Source: Cepaea nemoralis
Taxonomy: Eukaryota; Mollusca; Gastropoda; Stylommatophora; Helicidae
NCBI GenBank assembly: GCA_014155875.1
Contig: JACEFZ010022363.1
Span: forward strand, 32,501 to 96,500
Direction of reading: 5' to 3'
DNA length: 64,000 bases
Part shown: positions 22,860 through 34,242 of the stretch, piece after piece
Position numbering within the stretch: the stretch's first letter is position 1
Layout of the letters: the number at the start of each line of letters is the position of its first letter
Notes under the pieces: generated by a model
Told to the model about the DNA's origin: nothing
The model's input: only the letters and a program-made list of their open reading frames with translations
Database searches by the model: none
Position numbers and translations under genes: made by a program

Positions 22860-23270
22860 GTGTGTCATGTGACCTTGGCAAAGTACTTTTAAAAGTATCT
22901 GGCTAAGCCTCAGCAGACTAGAGAGCTCAGCAGCCTGGCCAACACCCCTCTATCAACCCGGTAATTACCTCCACTACCTTTGTCTGTTTATCAGACAGCC
23001 TTGTGACGTTGGCGTTGCCACAGTGCGTCTCGTCTGTCTGCGGTGTTGGGGTTCCGGCTGTGGTTTTCCTGTCTATTCTGACCAAGTTTCTCTCTCACCT
23101 GATTGACTCATACCTGTTGCCGGTGGATATTGTTCTGGCAGTGAGTGGTGTTATTCTTGGGTAAGTTGTTATTTCCATTGCTTGTGTTTAGTGCACTGAG
23201 ATTGTGTTTTTGTCCTTATTTTTTTGGATGCTAACTGTTAAAGGCGTCGATTTTGTTTTTCAATTCTTGG
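22860..23270. other. nothing recognised
   Basis: Unique-looking sequence. A 'gatgatgatgatg' run sits just before it. Confidence 0.4.
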
Positions 23271-23274
23271 AGCG

Positions 23275-23275
<1 letters not shown>

Positions 23276-23345
<70 letters not shown>

Positions 23346-23346
23346 T
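23276..23346. repeat. (CTTT)n microsatellite
   Basis: About 17 copies of the tetramer cttt with no interruption. Confidence 0.97.
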
Positions 23347-23349
23347 ATT

Positions 23350-24080
23350 TCGGTCTGTCGGTCTTCTGTGATCCGCATTTTGCAATGCATTAATTAATCC
23401 CCTCTGTTTTTCATTTCCACTCGTTCCCCGTATTTCCTCTGAGAGACAGTATTCTAGCTCGAGGGATGTACTTTGTTTTGCCATACCTCTGTGTGCATGT
23501 CATGCAATAGACTACTGAAGCCAAGCTTCTCACATACCCAGCCTCGTCGGTTCCACTTCTTGTTACTCTATAACCCTTCCTCCATTCTCTGGCATGTGTC
23601 TGTTTGTTGTCTCGGCAAATTAGCATCATCTTAACACTGAACTCAGAAATATCACTTGGTTGGGAAGGGCAGCCTTTGAGGCCATTCAACTAGTTTGAGA
23701 AATAAAAGGGCGTTGATTGGCACCCATAGCGAGGAAAGAAAAGACGTAGAGATTATAGGACATACGACAGTGTACCATTTAAACACTATAGGTGTGACAC
23801 ATGGATTCGAACTCTCCTTCTCCAAACGTGGACGTCGCATTGCTGAAGATCTAATATCCACTGACTTCTTCTGTCCTGTCCTCACTATGAGCGGCAGTCA
23901 AAGTCCGTGAAAGTACTTTTCAAAACTGCCCATCACGTGAAGGACCACAGAGAGAATACCAATAGCTAGCTTTCAATTATATGCACCAGTTTGTTCGTTG
24001 TTGTTTATTTTTTTTTTACCATGGAGCACATTCATTGCGCAATGATATCTCCACACGTTCCCTAGTCTCTTCCCTAATAT
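23350..24080. other. nothing recognised
   Basis: Short frames on both strands without domains. A poly-T tract lies at about 24008. Confidence 0.4.
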
Positions 24081-24084
24081 CCAA

Positions 24085-24260
24085 GGAGCATCTAATAGCA
24101 GTGCACGAACTTCATAGCACGGATGAAGATTCCAATGTGTGTATATTAGAATCACACATGTTATATATATTCTGTGTCTTGGGGTATGGTTTCTCAGTTT
24201 CACATTAGATTAGGCAGCAGCTTATTCGATCTCATCTGTTCGATTTCTAACTGCCGAATG
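24085..24260. repeat. SINE-H-like tail fragment
   Basis: Contains 'gcacgaacttcatagcac' and 'gtgtgtatattagaatcaca', matching 6366-6425. Its first part matches 19290-19330. Boundaries are not resolved. Confidence 0.4.
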
Positions 24261-24436
24261 ATTTGTTAATGAGCACAACATGTACATGGGGAACCGAGTT
24301 TTTTGGACCTTGTCGGAGAAGGCTAGACGTTCGATTCACTACCACGGTATCACAGAGCAGTGTAATATCTTTTTTCGGGGCGTCTGCTGATATTGTTCGA
24401 ACGTGGAGCAGTAGTTATCCCCTGGTAATAACATAC

Positions 24437-24636
24437 TTAGAATGAAATCTTTCTGTTTGCACACAACAGGCTGGAATCGCCTATTTGTTAATGCCTCGAT
24501 ATATTTGAGCAATTGTTTATTGTTCGTCGAATGTAATATGCAAAACGCCTTTTCTTTGTTAACTTTATATTGGCTTTTAGCAATTAGGTGGTTCCGGCAA
24601 TATTTTGTAAAAACAGAAAGATTTTATTCTACGAGG
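24437..24636. mobile_element. TA-flanked MITE with ~50-bp inverted ends
   Basis: The left end 'tagaatgaaatctttctg' is mirrored by the right end, which reads 'tagaataaaatctttctg' on minus. Imperfect pairing continues for about 50 bp, including 'ggctggaatcgcc' against 'gccggaaccacc'. Both ends coincide with TA dinucleotides, consistent with Tc1/mariner-type target duplication. A partial copy lies at 22278. Confidence 0.75.
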
Positions 24637-24962
24637 GTAAGGCAATAAGTAAGTCACAAATGGCTGTAGAAAAATAACTAAATATGATAACAACTTGAAA
24701 CCAGTTTATTTTTATACAAATTATTTTCTTATACATTGTCCCTTTATTTCTCAACATAATTTCCACCAACATTGATGCACTTAGTCTATCGTTTTATCAG
24801 TTCCCTCAAACCGGCAGCATAGAACTGCGTGCTCTGTTTCCTAAACCATGTTTTCATTTCACATTAAACTTTGGCGTCATTCGCGAAATGTCTCCCGCCA
24901 AGGTGGGTTGTTAGTGTTTATGCTGACAAATGTTTGTCCCGTAAAGCGGAGCATAGCTGGGT
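24634..24962 (-). mobile_element. mariner-like transposon 3' remnant
   Basis: Outer end 'tacgagggtaaggcaataag'. Reading inward on minus, broken frames give a mariner transposase C-terminus, including 'KTWFRKQSTQFYAAG' and 'KCINVGGNYVEK', with stops. The DDD catalytic region is missing. It shares its TA with the neighbouring TA-MITE. Confidence 0.75.
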
Positions 24963-24971
24963 AAAATAAAG

Positions 24972-25227
24972 TTACGAGGGCAATCAATAAGTAAGTCACA
25001 CAGTTCTGTGGGATGGCATGTAAATGAGAACGTAGCACGCAGTTATATGCATCCGGTTTGGGAGGACAGATAAAACGATGGAATAAGTGCATCAATGTTG
25101 GTGGAAATTATGTTGAGAAATATAGGGACACTGTATGTATAAAAATAAACTGGTTTCAAGTTGTTATCACAGTTAGTTATTTTTCTAAAGCCATTTGTGA
25201 CTTACTTATTAACTTACCCTCGTAAAT
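24972..25227 (+). mobile_element. mariner-derived MITE, both ends present
   Basis: Left end 'tacgagggcaatcaataagt' and right end 'acttattaacttaccctcgta' are inverted repeats flanked by TA. The interior encodes the transposase C-terminus on plus ('RSTQLYASGLG' and 'KRWNKCINVGGNYVEKYRD'). It is about 255 bp, so it is an internal-deletion derivative lacking nearly all the transposase. It faces the remnant at 24634 as an inverted copy. Confidence 0.8.
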
Positions 25228-25330
25228 GAGTTATTACCACGGGGATGGACAGCTAATGGCCCATATTTGAACAATATCAGTGATTGTGTGTGTGTGTGTG
25301 TTTTTTTCTTTCTAACGTTAGCCAAATTAT

Positions 25331-26815
25331 AATTCACTTATACACTCCATCTGACATATAACATTGCAGTATGGACCTCGTTTTGAACTTATACACTCCA
25401 TCTGACATATAACATTGCAGTATGTACCTCGTTTTGAACTTATACACTCCATCTGACATATAACATTGCAGTATGGACCTCGTTTTGAACTTATACACTC
25501 CATCTGACATATAACATTGCAGTATGTACCTCGTTTTGAACTTATACACTCCATCTGACATATAACACTGCAGTATGGACCTCGTTTTGAACTTACACAC
25601 TCCATCTGACATATAACACTGCAGTATGTACCTCGTTTTGAACTTATACACTCCATCTGACATATAACACTGCAGTATGGACCTCGTTTTGAACTTATAC
25701 ACTCCATCTGACATATAACATTGCAGTATGGACCTCGTTTTGAACTTATACACTCCATCTGACATATAACACTGCAGTATGGACCTCGTTTTGAACTTAT
25801 ACACTCCATCTGACATATAACACTGCAGTATGGACCTCGTTTTGAACTTATACACTCCATCTGACATATAACACTGCAGTATGGACCTCGTTTGAACTTA
25901 TACACTCCATCTGACATATAACATTGCAGTATGGACCTCGTTTTGAACTTATACACTCCATCTGACATATAACATTGCAGTATGGACCTCGTTTTGAACT
26001 TATACACTCCATCTGACATATAACACTGCAGTATGTACCTCGTTTTGAACTTATACACTCCATCTGACATATAACATTGCAGTATGGACCTCGTTTTGAA
26101 CTTATACACTCCATCTGACATATAACAATTGCAGTATGGACCTCGTTTTGAACTTATACACTCCATCTGACATATAACACTGCAGTATGGACCTCGTTTG
26201 AACTTATACACTCCATCTGACATATAACACTGCAGTATGGACCTCGTTTTGAACTTATACACTCCATCTGACATATAACACTGCAGTATGGACCTCGTTT
26301 TGAACTTATACACTCCATCTGACATATAACATTGCAGTATGTACCTCGTTTTGAACTTATACACTCCATCTGACATATAACACTGCAGTATGGACCTCGT
26401 TTTGAACTTATACACTCCATCTGACATATAACACTGCAGTATGGACCTCGTTTTGAACTTATACACTCCATCTGACATATAACACTGCAGTATGGACCTC
26501 GTTTTGAACTTATACACTCCATCTGACATATAACACTGCAGTATGGACCTCGTTTTGAATTTATACACTCCATCTGACATATAACACTGCAGTATGGACC
26601 TCGTTTTGAACTTATACACTCCATCTGACATATAACACTGCAGTATGGACCTCGTTTTGAACTTATACACTCCATCTGACATATAACACTGCAGTATGGA
26701 CCTCGTTTTGAACTTATACACTCCATCTGACATATAAAATTGCAGTATGTACCTTGTTTTGAACTTATACACTCCATCTGACATATAACACTGCAGTATG
26801 TACCTTGTTTTGAAC
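25331..26815 (-). repeat. 51-bp satellite, about 29 copies
   Basis: The unit on plus is 'ttatacactccatctgacat', 'ataacattgcagtatggacc' and 'tcgttttgaac'. Starts at 25338 and 25389 give the 51-bp period. 51 is 17 codons and no unit frame contains a stop on minus, so a 545-codon open frame (25327-26964) arises. It switches frame at several one-base deletions and remains open because all frames are stop-free. I therefore call it satellite, not CDS. Variation is mostly cattgc/cactgc and atggacc/atgtacc. It joins SINE-C on the right. Confidence 0.95.
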
Positions 26816-27085
26816 TCAAGCATAGTCCATACACACGCTACTACTTTTAGTGCCATGGAGTGAATTTTGTATGTGGAGTAGCTTTCCCCATTACCAGTGT
26901 CCCGCACCATCCAGCGAACCCACTTCGACTTCTGAGGTGCTTGTAGTTTACGTCCCCAAGTCAAGGACGAGAAGTCAACATTTTAGTCTTAACTGACCGG
27001 TGTAGGATTGAACCTGTTACTTCGACATCAGCACACCGTAAGTTTAGGAGCGTGCACTGTTATTCATTCAGCCATGCTGACCTCC
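26816..27085 (-). mobile_element. SINE-C copy joined to 51-bp satellite
   Basis: On minus: 'ggaggtcagcatggctgaat' head (box A), box B-like 'aggttcaatcctac', 'gacgtaaactacaagcacct', and 3' end 'tatggactatgcttgagttc' running directly into the satellite. It is near full length. Confidence 0.88.
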
Positions 27086-27264
27086 ACTTTGTTCATGATT
27101 CGTTTGATTTTGCAGCAAAACTTTATTAGGGGTTGGGGTAGCCAGTCCCATTGCTAATCCTCCTTGGTCTCCTCATACGTCATGCATGGTAGGTTGCACT
27201 GCTGCTGTTCTGGAACCCGCTCACTGTCACCTATTGCTGATAGTACCTTGTGGTGTAGGACATT

Positions 27265-27450
27265 GTCTTGTCTGACGAATTAAGGCCGCCTGGCTGGTGC
27301 CGTCGCACTCCCAACTGTGCAGATTAGGGTTTTTCTTTTAGCCCCTGGCAGAAAAAAAAAACACACAATCCACACCTTACCGAGGATTCGAAACCGGGTC
27401 ACCCGAATGAGAACCCGGTATTCTTAGTCACTCGGCCAGCCGCTCCTCTT
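27265..27450 (-). mobile_element. SINE-F copy
   Basis: On minus: 'gagcggctggccgagtgac' (box A-like), 'ggtttcgaatcctcgg' (box B-like), 'aaaaccctaatctgcacagt', and end 'ccttaattcgtcag'. It matches 46518-46690 over its length. Confidence 0.82.
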
Positions 27451-27524
27451 AAGCAGTAGATGAACCCTGTAACACACGGGCGTGAAATCAGTTTCCAGCC
27501 AGTTATTTTCCTGACCTGCCTATC

Positions 27525-27930
27525 CGTATGTTTTCGCTCAAGCTTTCACACAAAACCATCCCGTCTTTAGTTGATTCCATCAATGCTGTCTGTAAATTTG
27601 TTGTCACTCAAGCTGTCATACACAACCATCCCGTTTTTCCTTGATTGCTTCCTTGCTGTCAGTGTGTTTGTTGTCATTCCAACTGTCACACACAACCACC
27701 TCGCCTTTCCTTGATTCCATCAATGCTGTCTGTATGTTTGTTGTCACTCAAGCTGTCATACACAACCATCCCGTCTTTCTTGGATTGCTTCATTGCTGTC
27801 ATTCCAGCTGCCACACGCAACTACCCTTCCTTTCCTTGATTCCATCATTGCTGTCTGTATGTTTGTTGTCACTCAAGCTGTCACACGCAACAATCCAGTC
27901 TTTCCTTGATTACATCATTGCTGCAATTTG
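27525..27930. repeat. ~71-bp minisatellite, about 5 copies
   Basis: The unit includes 'gattccatcaatgctgtctg', 'tatgtttgttgtcactcaag' and 'ctgtcatacacaaccatccc'. Some units are internally deleted (27790-27840). Confidence 0.88.
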
Positions 27931-27934
27931 AAGT

Positions 27935-28660
27935 CCTTAGCCCATACACCTTACCCGGAAATGGGTTACCGCACCTCTGTGTATGAATTTTATTAGCCTA
28001 ATCGTTCACATTAATCACTAAATCGAGCATGAATCCTGCTCTTAAGTAGTCCCACTGCCCCACACAGACCTGTGGATTTCAGTTAGTTCAAAGGGTGTTG
28101 ATATTCCGCAGCTTCTATTTTCTATTTTATTGGTGGCGTGAAGTTATCCAGGCCGTTACTTTTTTTTTTTTATTAAACACTTAATGTGACCCTAGTAATT
28201 TGACCTTGGTGATAGAAATAAGGTCGTGACCTGTCTAACCAGCATAAAGGTAGTCTCATGGCAGATAACTGTTTTAAAGGTGCGATGTATTGACCGACTG
28301 ACTGATTTTTTGGCACCTTGACATATAATTGTTATTAAAAGAAAAATAGGTATAATAACCTCTCCATAGCACGCAGCCTCAGCTGAAATTATAGAGGCCA
28401 TGTGTTGCCAATGTAGCGTGATGCCTCTCTCGGCCTGCCTAGTTTACTCCAGAGGAAAGGTACCACCAGTGCATCTGGAACAAGACAATCTGGAGAAGCT
28501 GCCAGATCAGCAGAGCAATGCTGTAACTACGCCGGAAGCTGTTGGCACAATGTAGGTGGGTATCGGGTTTGGTGAGCGCCAGCCAACACTCGGCACTAAC
28601 AGATAACAGGCGGTGCCGTCTGCTGTCAAATAGTAGCTCAGTCATATCTGACTAAGACCT
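27935..28660. other. nothing recognised
   Basis: Unique-looking sequence with short domainless frames and a poly-T run near 28160. Confidence 0.4.
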
Positions 28661-28667
28661 GACTTTG

Positions 28668-28981
28668 TGATGTATTCGGTGTTAACATTTTAGGTAAAGC
28701 CTGCGCGTTAACGAATGTAATAGGGAGCTACTCCGAAAATGTCATTAGCTTATTCGAATGAGGGTTCGGCGCTTGCGCTCGTTGTCTTGCTAATTGAGAG
28801 AAAGACTGGGCACTTATTCCTCCATGATGTATTCGGTGTTAACATTTTAGGTAAAGCCTGCGCGTTAACGAATGTAATAGGGAGCTACTCCGAAAATGTC
28901 ATTAGCTTATTCGAATGAGGGTTCGGCGCTTGCGCTCGTTGTCTTGCTAATTGAGAGAAAGACTGGGCACTTATTCCTCCA
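28668..28981. repeat. 157-bp perfect tandem duplication
   Basis: Two copies begin at 28668 and 28825 with 'tgatgtattcggtgttaaca' and end with 'cacttattcctcca'. By eye they are identical, implying a very recent duplication or an assembly artefact. Confidence 0.93.
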
Positions 28982-29179
28982 TGCATTCAGGCCTTCAAAA
29001 TGTGATGGCCCTATTGTTTCACAGACCCATAGCAGGAAACTGATTCTGGGCAAATTATTACTATATGTGTGTTAGTCGCAGGTTCTAACGTCATGGCAAA
29101 GGGTTGCTCCACAATGCTTCTTTCGTGTGCCAGTGAATATCACACAAAATGCTGCCCATGTGAACAGTGGAACATATTA

Positions 29180-29425
29180 CTATATGTATGCGAACATTGA
29201 GAAAACCCGAAAATATCATAACTAGAAAGGCCTTTATCTGAAATCCACAAGATAAAAGGAACAGGGGAAGGGCTAAAAACTCATGGAGAAGAGAAGTAAA
29301 AACATAAATTAATGATATGGGAGGGGCATAGACAGGGCTGTATGTGATAGCTAAGGACAGGGAGCTCGGGGTGAGTAGTTTGAGGGCCTGTGACCCAGAT
29401 GGGGATAAAAGATACACGTAGACGA
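29180..29425 (+). pseudogene. LINE C-terminal relic
   Basis: Broken plus-strand frames give a basic strip ('..SWRREVKT.INDMG' allowing shifts), then 'VIAKDRELG' and 'GL.PRWG'. This is the same ending style as the relic at 10530. It lies directly upstream of a SINE-C copy. Confidence 0.45.
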
Positions 29426-29483
29426 GGTTGGCTGACCAGTTCCCTTCGTATTTCCTTACAATGCAATATGATGACAGTTTTGC

Positions 29484-29768
29484 AGGTCCGCATGGCCGAA
29501 TGGATAAGAACGCGTTCTCTTAAACATCCGTTGTGCTGATGCCGAGGTAAGCGGTTCAACCCCTTCACCGGACAGCTGGGCTAAAATGTTGACCTGTCGT
29601 CCTTAACTTTGGGACGTAACTTACAAGTACCTCTGAAGTCGGAGTGGGTTCGCCTGATGGCGAGGGACACTGTTATTAGGGAAAGCTAATCCACACACAA
29701 AATTCAGTCCATCACTACTACAAAAAGTGTATGTGGACTACGCTTGGGTTCAAAGCGAGCGAGCGCAA
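29484..29768 (+). mobile_element. SINE-C copy, near full length
   Basis: 'ggtccgcatggccgaatgga' head, box B-like 'gcggttcaacccc', 'gcctgatggcgagggacact', and 3' end 'gcttgggttcaaagcgagcg', followed by an A-run and a ctc/cac-rich stretch. The head resembles a class II tRNA (Leu/Ser type) 5' half. Confidence 0.9.
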
Positions 29769-30114
29769 AAAAAATCGTCTTCGTCCTCCTCCTCCACCAC
29801 CACCACCCCCTCCTCTACCACAACTCCTCCTCCTCTTCTCAGTATCGCGTATTGAGGCAAAGCATCTGTGTAAATGCCCAGACGACAAATGGCGCCGCGA
29901 TCAGTTGATTTCTCCACATCCCCCTAGGCGCACGGTCCGCTGTGATAAAGCATGTCGAGAGCAACACACCTTGCGTGCTTTAAGACTGAAAGATAAGTCA
30001 CAACAAATCGCCGACAGTGATGGTTGACATTCAGCATCCACGCCTTACACAGGACCTTACGTGCAGGATTGAAATGTATGTGCCGCATGCCAAACGGAAT
30101 AGAGATCAAGTGAT

Positions 30115-30455
30115 CACCGCTTCCCACATTCTTCAAGTCGTATACGAATGAACAATTTTAACAGCATCAACTAAGCCACTCAGCCATGCGTAACTATTAG
30201 CACCAAGTTGTAAATATGCTGGCATCAGCTTTGTGACATGTTCTGTTCCAAACTGGCTTTCTTGTTCAAAGTCACCACCGCTGCCCAGATTCTTCAGATC
30301 GTACAATAGTGAACAATTTGAACCAACGAGTTCGTACAATAAAAACAACAACAACAACAACAACAACAAAGTCTGTGCCATTCCGCCACGGGTAACTATT
30401 AGCACGAGGTAGTAAATTAGTAAATATGATAACATCAGCTTTGTGACATGTCGGA
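30115..30455. repeat. 161-bp diverged tandem duplication with (CAA)n
   Basis: The blocks 'caccgcttcccacattcttc' (30115) and 'caccgctgcccagattcttc' (30276) start two collinear copies. Each ends with 'catcagctttgtgacatgt'. The second copy contains a caa run at 30340-30370. Confidence 0.8.
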
Positions 30456-30479
30456 AATTGCAAAATGTCCACAAGGGTG

Positions 30480-31115
30480 ACGTAAATGAGTTACGCGATC
30501 AGATAAGTACGGGTTGTTTCCCCATAGATGCGAGTCACGTGATTGATTGGCTGCAATTGAATCACGTTGGCGAATAGTGCAGACGGGGAAACGTTAGAGG
30601 TCACTTCACGAAACTAGAGTTTGGTTCTCACAGGGGCAGACAGTGTGGTCAACTTAACTCCCATGTAACTTTATACTGTGGTTTAGTTGTGCTGTGTACG
30701 GGGGTGTGGCAAGTGTGGTAGTCGCATAATTGGAGATGTGTTCGCTGGCACTGGCCCTGGCCTGTTCTAATTAGTCGGACCCAGATACTTGATAATGAAC
30801 GTGACTGGGAAGGCAGGTTTGACAAACGAAAGACATACTAAAACGGACGTTATGACCAGTCTATAAAAAGCGAGAGGAAAAAATAGTTAGCAACGAAACA
30901 GTCTCGTAATTTATTCATAGTTGGTCATCTGAACATAATTTCTTTCTTTTGTTCTTAAGAGGGGTGGTGGTGGTGGTTGGGGGGGGGGGGGGGGAATGAT
31001 CATGTGGGTTCGACATGTAAAGAAGTTTCAGGTTGACTTCAACCGCGTCTCATTTTCTGGGAGAGTTATTTTTCAGTTTGTGTTTGTGATTCATTCTATA
31101 TTATTTCTTGTAGTA
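30480..31115. other. nothing recognised; poly-G tract
   Basis: Unique-looking sequence with a ggt run and a G-run at about 30978-30994. Confidence 0.45.
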
Positions 31116-31119
31116 GACT

Positions 31120-31358
31120 CTCTCTGCCGGCTTCGTGGCTTAGAGGTTAGCGACTTTTCTCCGTAATCTCGTATACTCTCGTAGGTAACGTGATGACGGT
31201 GAGAATCAGCAGTGGTTCGAATCGCATCGGTAACTTACGGGGTATGTGAGCCGGCCGCTCAGAAAGCAATGGCAAACTACTGAGCGTAATCTTGCCAAGA
31301 AATCAACATACAGCTGAAAGATGCTGGTGTTGACAACGATGTCCTGTAAAAGATATGC
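31120..31358 (+). mobile_element. SINE-A copy with intact promoter boxes
   Basis: Head 'gccggcttcgtggcttagag' contains box A-like 'tggcttagagg', and 'gtggttcgaatcgcatcgg' contains a good box B. The body is 'cagaaagcaatggcaaacta' and the tail 'aaaagatatgcaaaaaaag' leads into a ct run. This is the best copy for the tRNA origin of the family. Confidence 0.9.
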
Positions 31359-31363
31359 AAAAA

Positions 31364-31366
<3 letters not shown>

Positions 31367-31451
<85 letters not shown>
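31367..31451. repeat. (TC)n microsatellite at a SINE-A tail
   Basis: About 37 tc dimers directly after the A-rich SINE tail, ending in a short ca run. Confidence 0.97.
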
Positions 31452-31453
<2 letters not shown>

Positions 31454-31814
31454 TTCTTGCATTTCGTCTGTCTTATCTTTCCTGTCTACTGCCGTCGAAT
31501 CGTACGTCTGACTGTCCGTCTGTTCTTCCGCTCTCCCGTTCGAACGTCCTACCCACTCTCCCGTTCGTACGTCCCACCCTCCTTCCTTTTGACCTCCCGT
31601 CGACCATTTCTTCTTCCCCTTCCCTCCCCTCCCTCTGTTTCTCTGTTCTACCGCCCGTTAACCCCCAACGTTCCTCCCCTCCACCCCTCTCCAGTTGGTC
31701 TCATAATAACATTGTATTAAGTATTGGTTATGTTCACAGCATTCATATGACGTTTTATTTATTTTTTCTGTGAATGTAACACGCACAATAGATAATGTTC
31801 GAAAGATGTGTGGT
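31452..31814. other. nothing recognised, pyrimidine-rich
   Basis: C/T-rich sequence with decayed 'ctcccgttcgaacgtcc' duplicates near 31530-31580. Confidence 0.4.
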
Positions 31815-32015
<201 letters not shown>

Positions 32016-32317
32016 CCCTCCCTCTTTCTCTTCCGCCCCCTCTCCCGCCCCACTCAAGCCCGCCTGTCTATCCACATATGTTTATATTTCGGCAGGAAAT
32101 CGTTCTTGCCATTTACGCCCAACAGGACGTCGTGTGCCTCAATCAACCCAGATGTCTTGTGGGATTTGCCTGCCACTTCCTAGCAGACGATCACAATATG
32201 GCGCGGCTACACTATTGTTGTCATGTTCTACATCCGGTGTATCCCAGAACACTAGCTCACAAACCTCAGGATCATTGTATGGTTATATTGGCCCAGTTAC
32301 ATTTCTTTCAGCCCGAG

Positions 32318-32395
32318 TCTCTAGAATTATCTAGAATTCTGACAACTTTCTCTAGAATTCTGACAACATTCTCTAGAATTCTGGCAACATTCTCC
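32318..32395. repeat. ~23-bp tandem repeat x3
   Basis: 'tctagaattctgacaac' occurs three times, containing EcoRI-like gaattc palindromes. Confidence 0.85.
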
Positions 32396-32399
32396 AAAT

Positions 32400-32767
32400 G
32401 CTTGTTTATAAGAAAGTGCAGTTGTTAAGACACATACACGTTCAGTAATTCTCCTTCTCCATATACAGCTGTGTTTTTTGTTCTGTATCGGCGATTTGTG
32501 TTTGTGGAAAGGTAGGGGGGGGGGGGGGGGGGGTGTAGGAGTGATTGGATAATGTTTTCTTGAGTTCTGTTTTATATCTGTTACAGGGGAATGTTATGGT
32601 TTTATCGCAGTGTGTATGTGTATCTCGGTCTGTCAGGTTGGTCGGTCGATGGCTGGGGCCTGTCCTCCTGTCCGTGGGGTTTAGTTAGGCCAGATCGTTA
32701 GTCTGCTTGCCTCTCTGCCTTTCCTGCCATTTATTATAACGTTGGTTTTGACGCAGATCGTTTATTC
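32400..32767. other. nothing recognised; poly-G tract
   Basis: A G-run at about 32514-32533. Otherwise unremarkable. Confidence 0.4.
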
Positions 32768-32920
32768 TAAAGGAGCAGATCGCTTTGCGTTGATTTTGAT
32801 GGCACGAGAGTCAGCCGTTCAGAAAGCAGTAACTACTGACAGTGATAACTAGTAAATCATAATCAGCCAATAAATCGCCGGGGTTAATTGCAACGTTCTA
32901 TAAAAGGAAATGTCAATCTG
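32768..32920 (+). mobile_element. SINE-A fragment, diverged
   Basis: 'ctttgcgttgattttgatgg', 'cgttcagaaagcagt' and 'cgccggggttaattgcaacg' align with the SINE-A 3' two-thirds. Confidence 0.6.
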
Positions 32921-33008
32921 ATTAAGTGCCATGGGATGATAAATCGTCTTAAGCGAATTTCCGAATCTGCCATGGGCGTATATACAGTAGTCTTCCCTAA
33001 TCAATCAA

Positions 33009-33656
33009 TCATGTGCCATGCCGGAAAGCGTGGGCGGTCATGATTCGCCATTTCACTCGATCACCAGTGTCGTGGATCAGCTCAGTGTTCCTGTCTCGTC
33101 CATGCCATGTGGCCAAGCCATCCAGGTATTTTCCTCTCGGTCTTCCTCTTGGTCTGTTCCCCTCGATCTTGCCAGTTGTCACTAAGTTCTCGAATCCATT
33201 TCTTCTCATAACATGTCCAAAAAATTTTGACTGTCTACGTCTAATTTCTCTAATAAGTTTACGATGTTCATTTGTCTCCTGTAGTACTTGGTCATTGGTT
33301 TTTCTGTCTGTCCATGGTATTCTTTGCATTTTCCTCAAAAACCACATTTCTGCAGTCATCAGATGCTTTTCAGCTTGACTGCTCATTGTCCAAGTTTCAC
33401 ATCCATACAAAAGAACAGGCTCTATGTATCCCCTCGACACTCTTTTTCTCGTTTCAATTGACATCTTTTTATTGGTCAATATGTTTTTCATCTTGCTAAA
33501 GGCTACTTTCGCCATGGCGATTCTTGTTCTAATCTCTTCAAGGCATCTCCCATCAGATGTTATAACTGTTCCTAGATAATTGTACCGGTAAGGAACCCCC
33601 TTATTGTGAAAAATAATACAACATGTCTGGTACCACATTAACAACTTATACGTCAT
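33009..33656 (-). pseudogene. LINE reverse-transcriptase C-terminal region, open frame
   Basis: A 215-codon open frame without the catalytic core. In order it shows 'YLGTVITSDGRCLEEI', 'GYIEPVLLYGCETWTMSS', 'MWFLRKMQRIPWTDRKTN', 'RRRQSKFFGHVMRRNG', 'GNRPRGRPRGKYLDG' and the terminal 'RIMTAHAFRHGT'. These are the thumb and C-terminal blocks of an endonuclease-RT non-LTR element. It is the best-preserved member of at least eight such tails in the window. The 5' truncation is typical of failed target-primed reverse transcription. No endonuclease or FADD motif is present, so it is inactive. Confidence 0.92.
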
Positions 33657-33955
33657 AACTGTGACACTCCCCTACTTCCCATTTTCCGCCATCCATTTTT
33701 GGTTGTCCACATCTACCTTTTGTTTGGCACAGAATCTGTTAAGTAATTTTTTTTTTTTAAAGTCGTAAGTACAACATGTGCTGGATAAATAACCCGTTTC
33801 CGCATCTAATCTATCGCAGGCTGCCTGGTCTGGTCCACTCACTGTCTTCATATCGCGCTCGTTGTTGTTTTTCCGCTGTTTCTTGGTCGTGCCTGTTGTC
33901 TTGTGCCTGGAGTTTTTTGGGGAGATCACGTTTCTCCCCGGATCCACGCTTTCAG

Positions 33956-33956
<1 letters not shown>

Positions 33957-34035
<79 letters not shown>
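33957..34035. repeat. (CT)n microsatellite
   Basis: About 39 ct dimers. Confidence 0.97.
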
Positions 34036-34043
<8 letters not shown>

Positions 34044-34172
34044 TTTGTGTGCGTGTGTCTGTGTCAGATAGTGTCCATGAATAGACATAGGTAGATAGGA
34101 AGGCAGTCGGTGGGTGATTAGGCAGGTATAGTGGTGGATAGGTGGGCCGATGGATAGATGAACACACACACT

Positions 34173-34175
<3 letters not shown>

Positions 34176-34239
<64 letters not shown>
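34176..34239. repeat. (GA)n microsatellite
   Basis: About 32 ga dimers, directly followed by a minus-strand repeat G tail. Confidence 0.97.

Positions 34240-34242
<3 letters not shown>

Noticed and set aside
25327..26964. 545-codon minus-strand repetitive protein
   Set aside because: The unit is 17 codons long and stop-free in more than one frame. The frame changes between units, and the first 50 codons are SINE-C sequence.
32318..32395. heat-shock element cluster
   Set aside because: gaa/ttc triplets occur through 'tctagaattc' but spacing does not fit the nGAAnnTTCn pattern, and no adjacent gene is seen.
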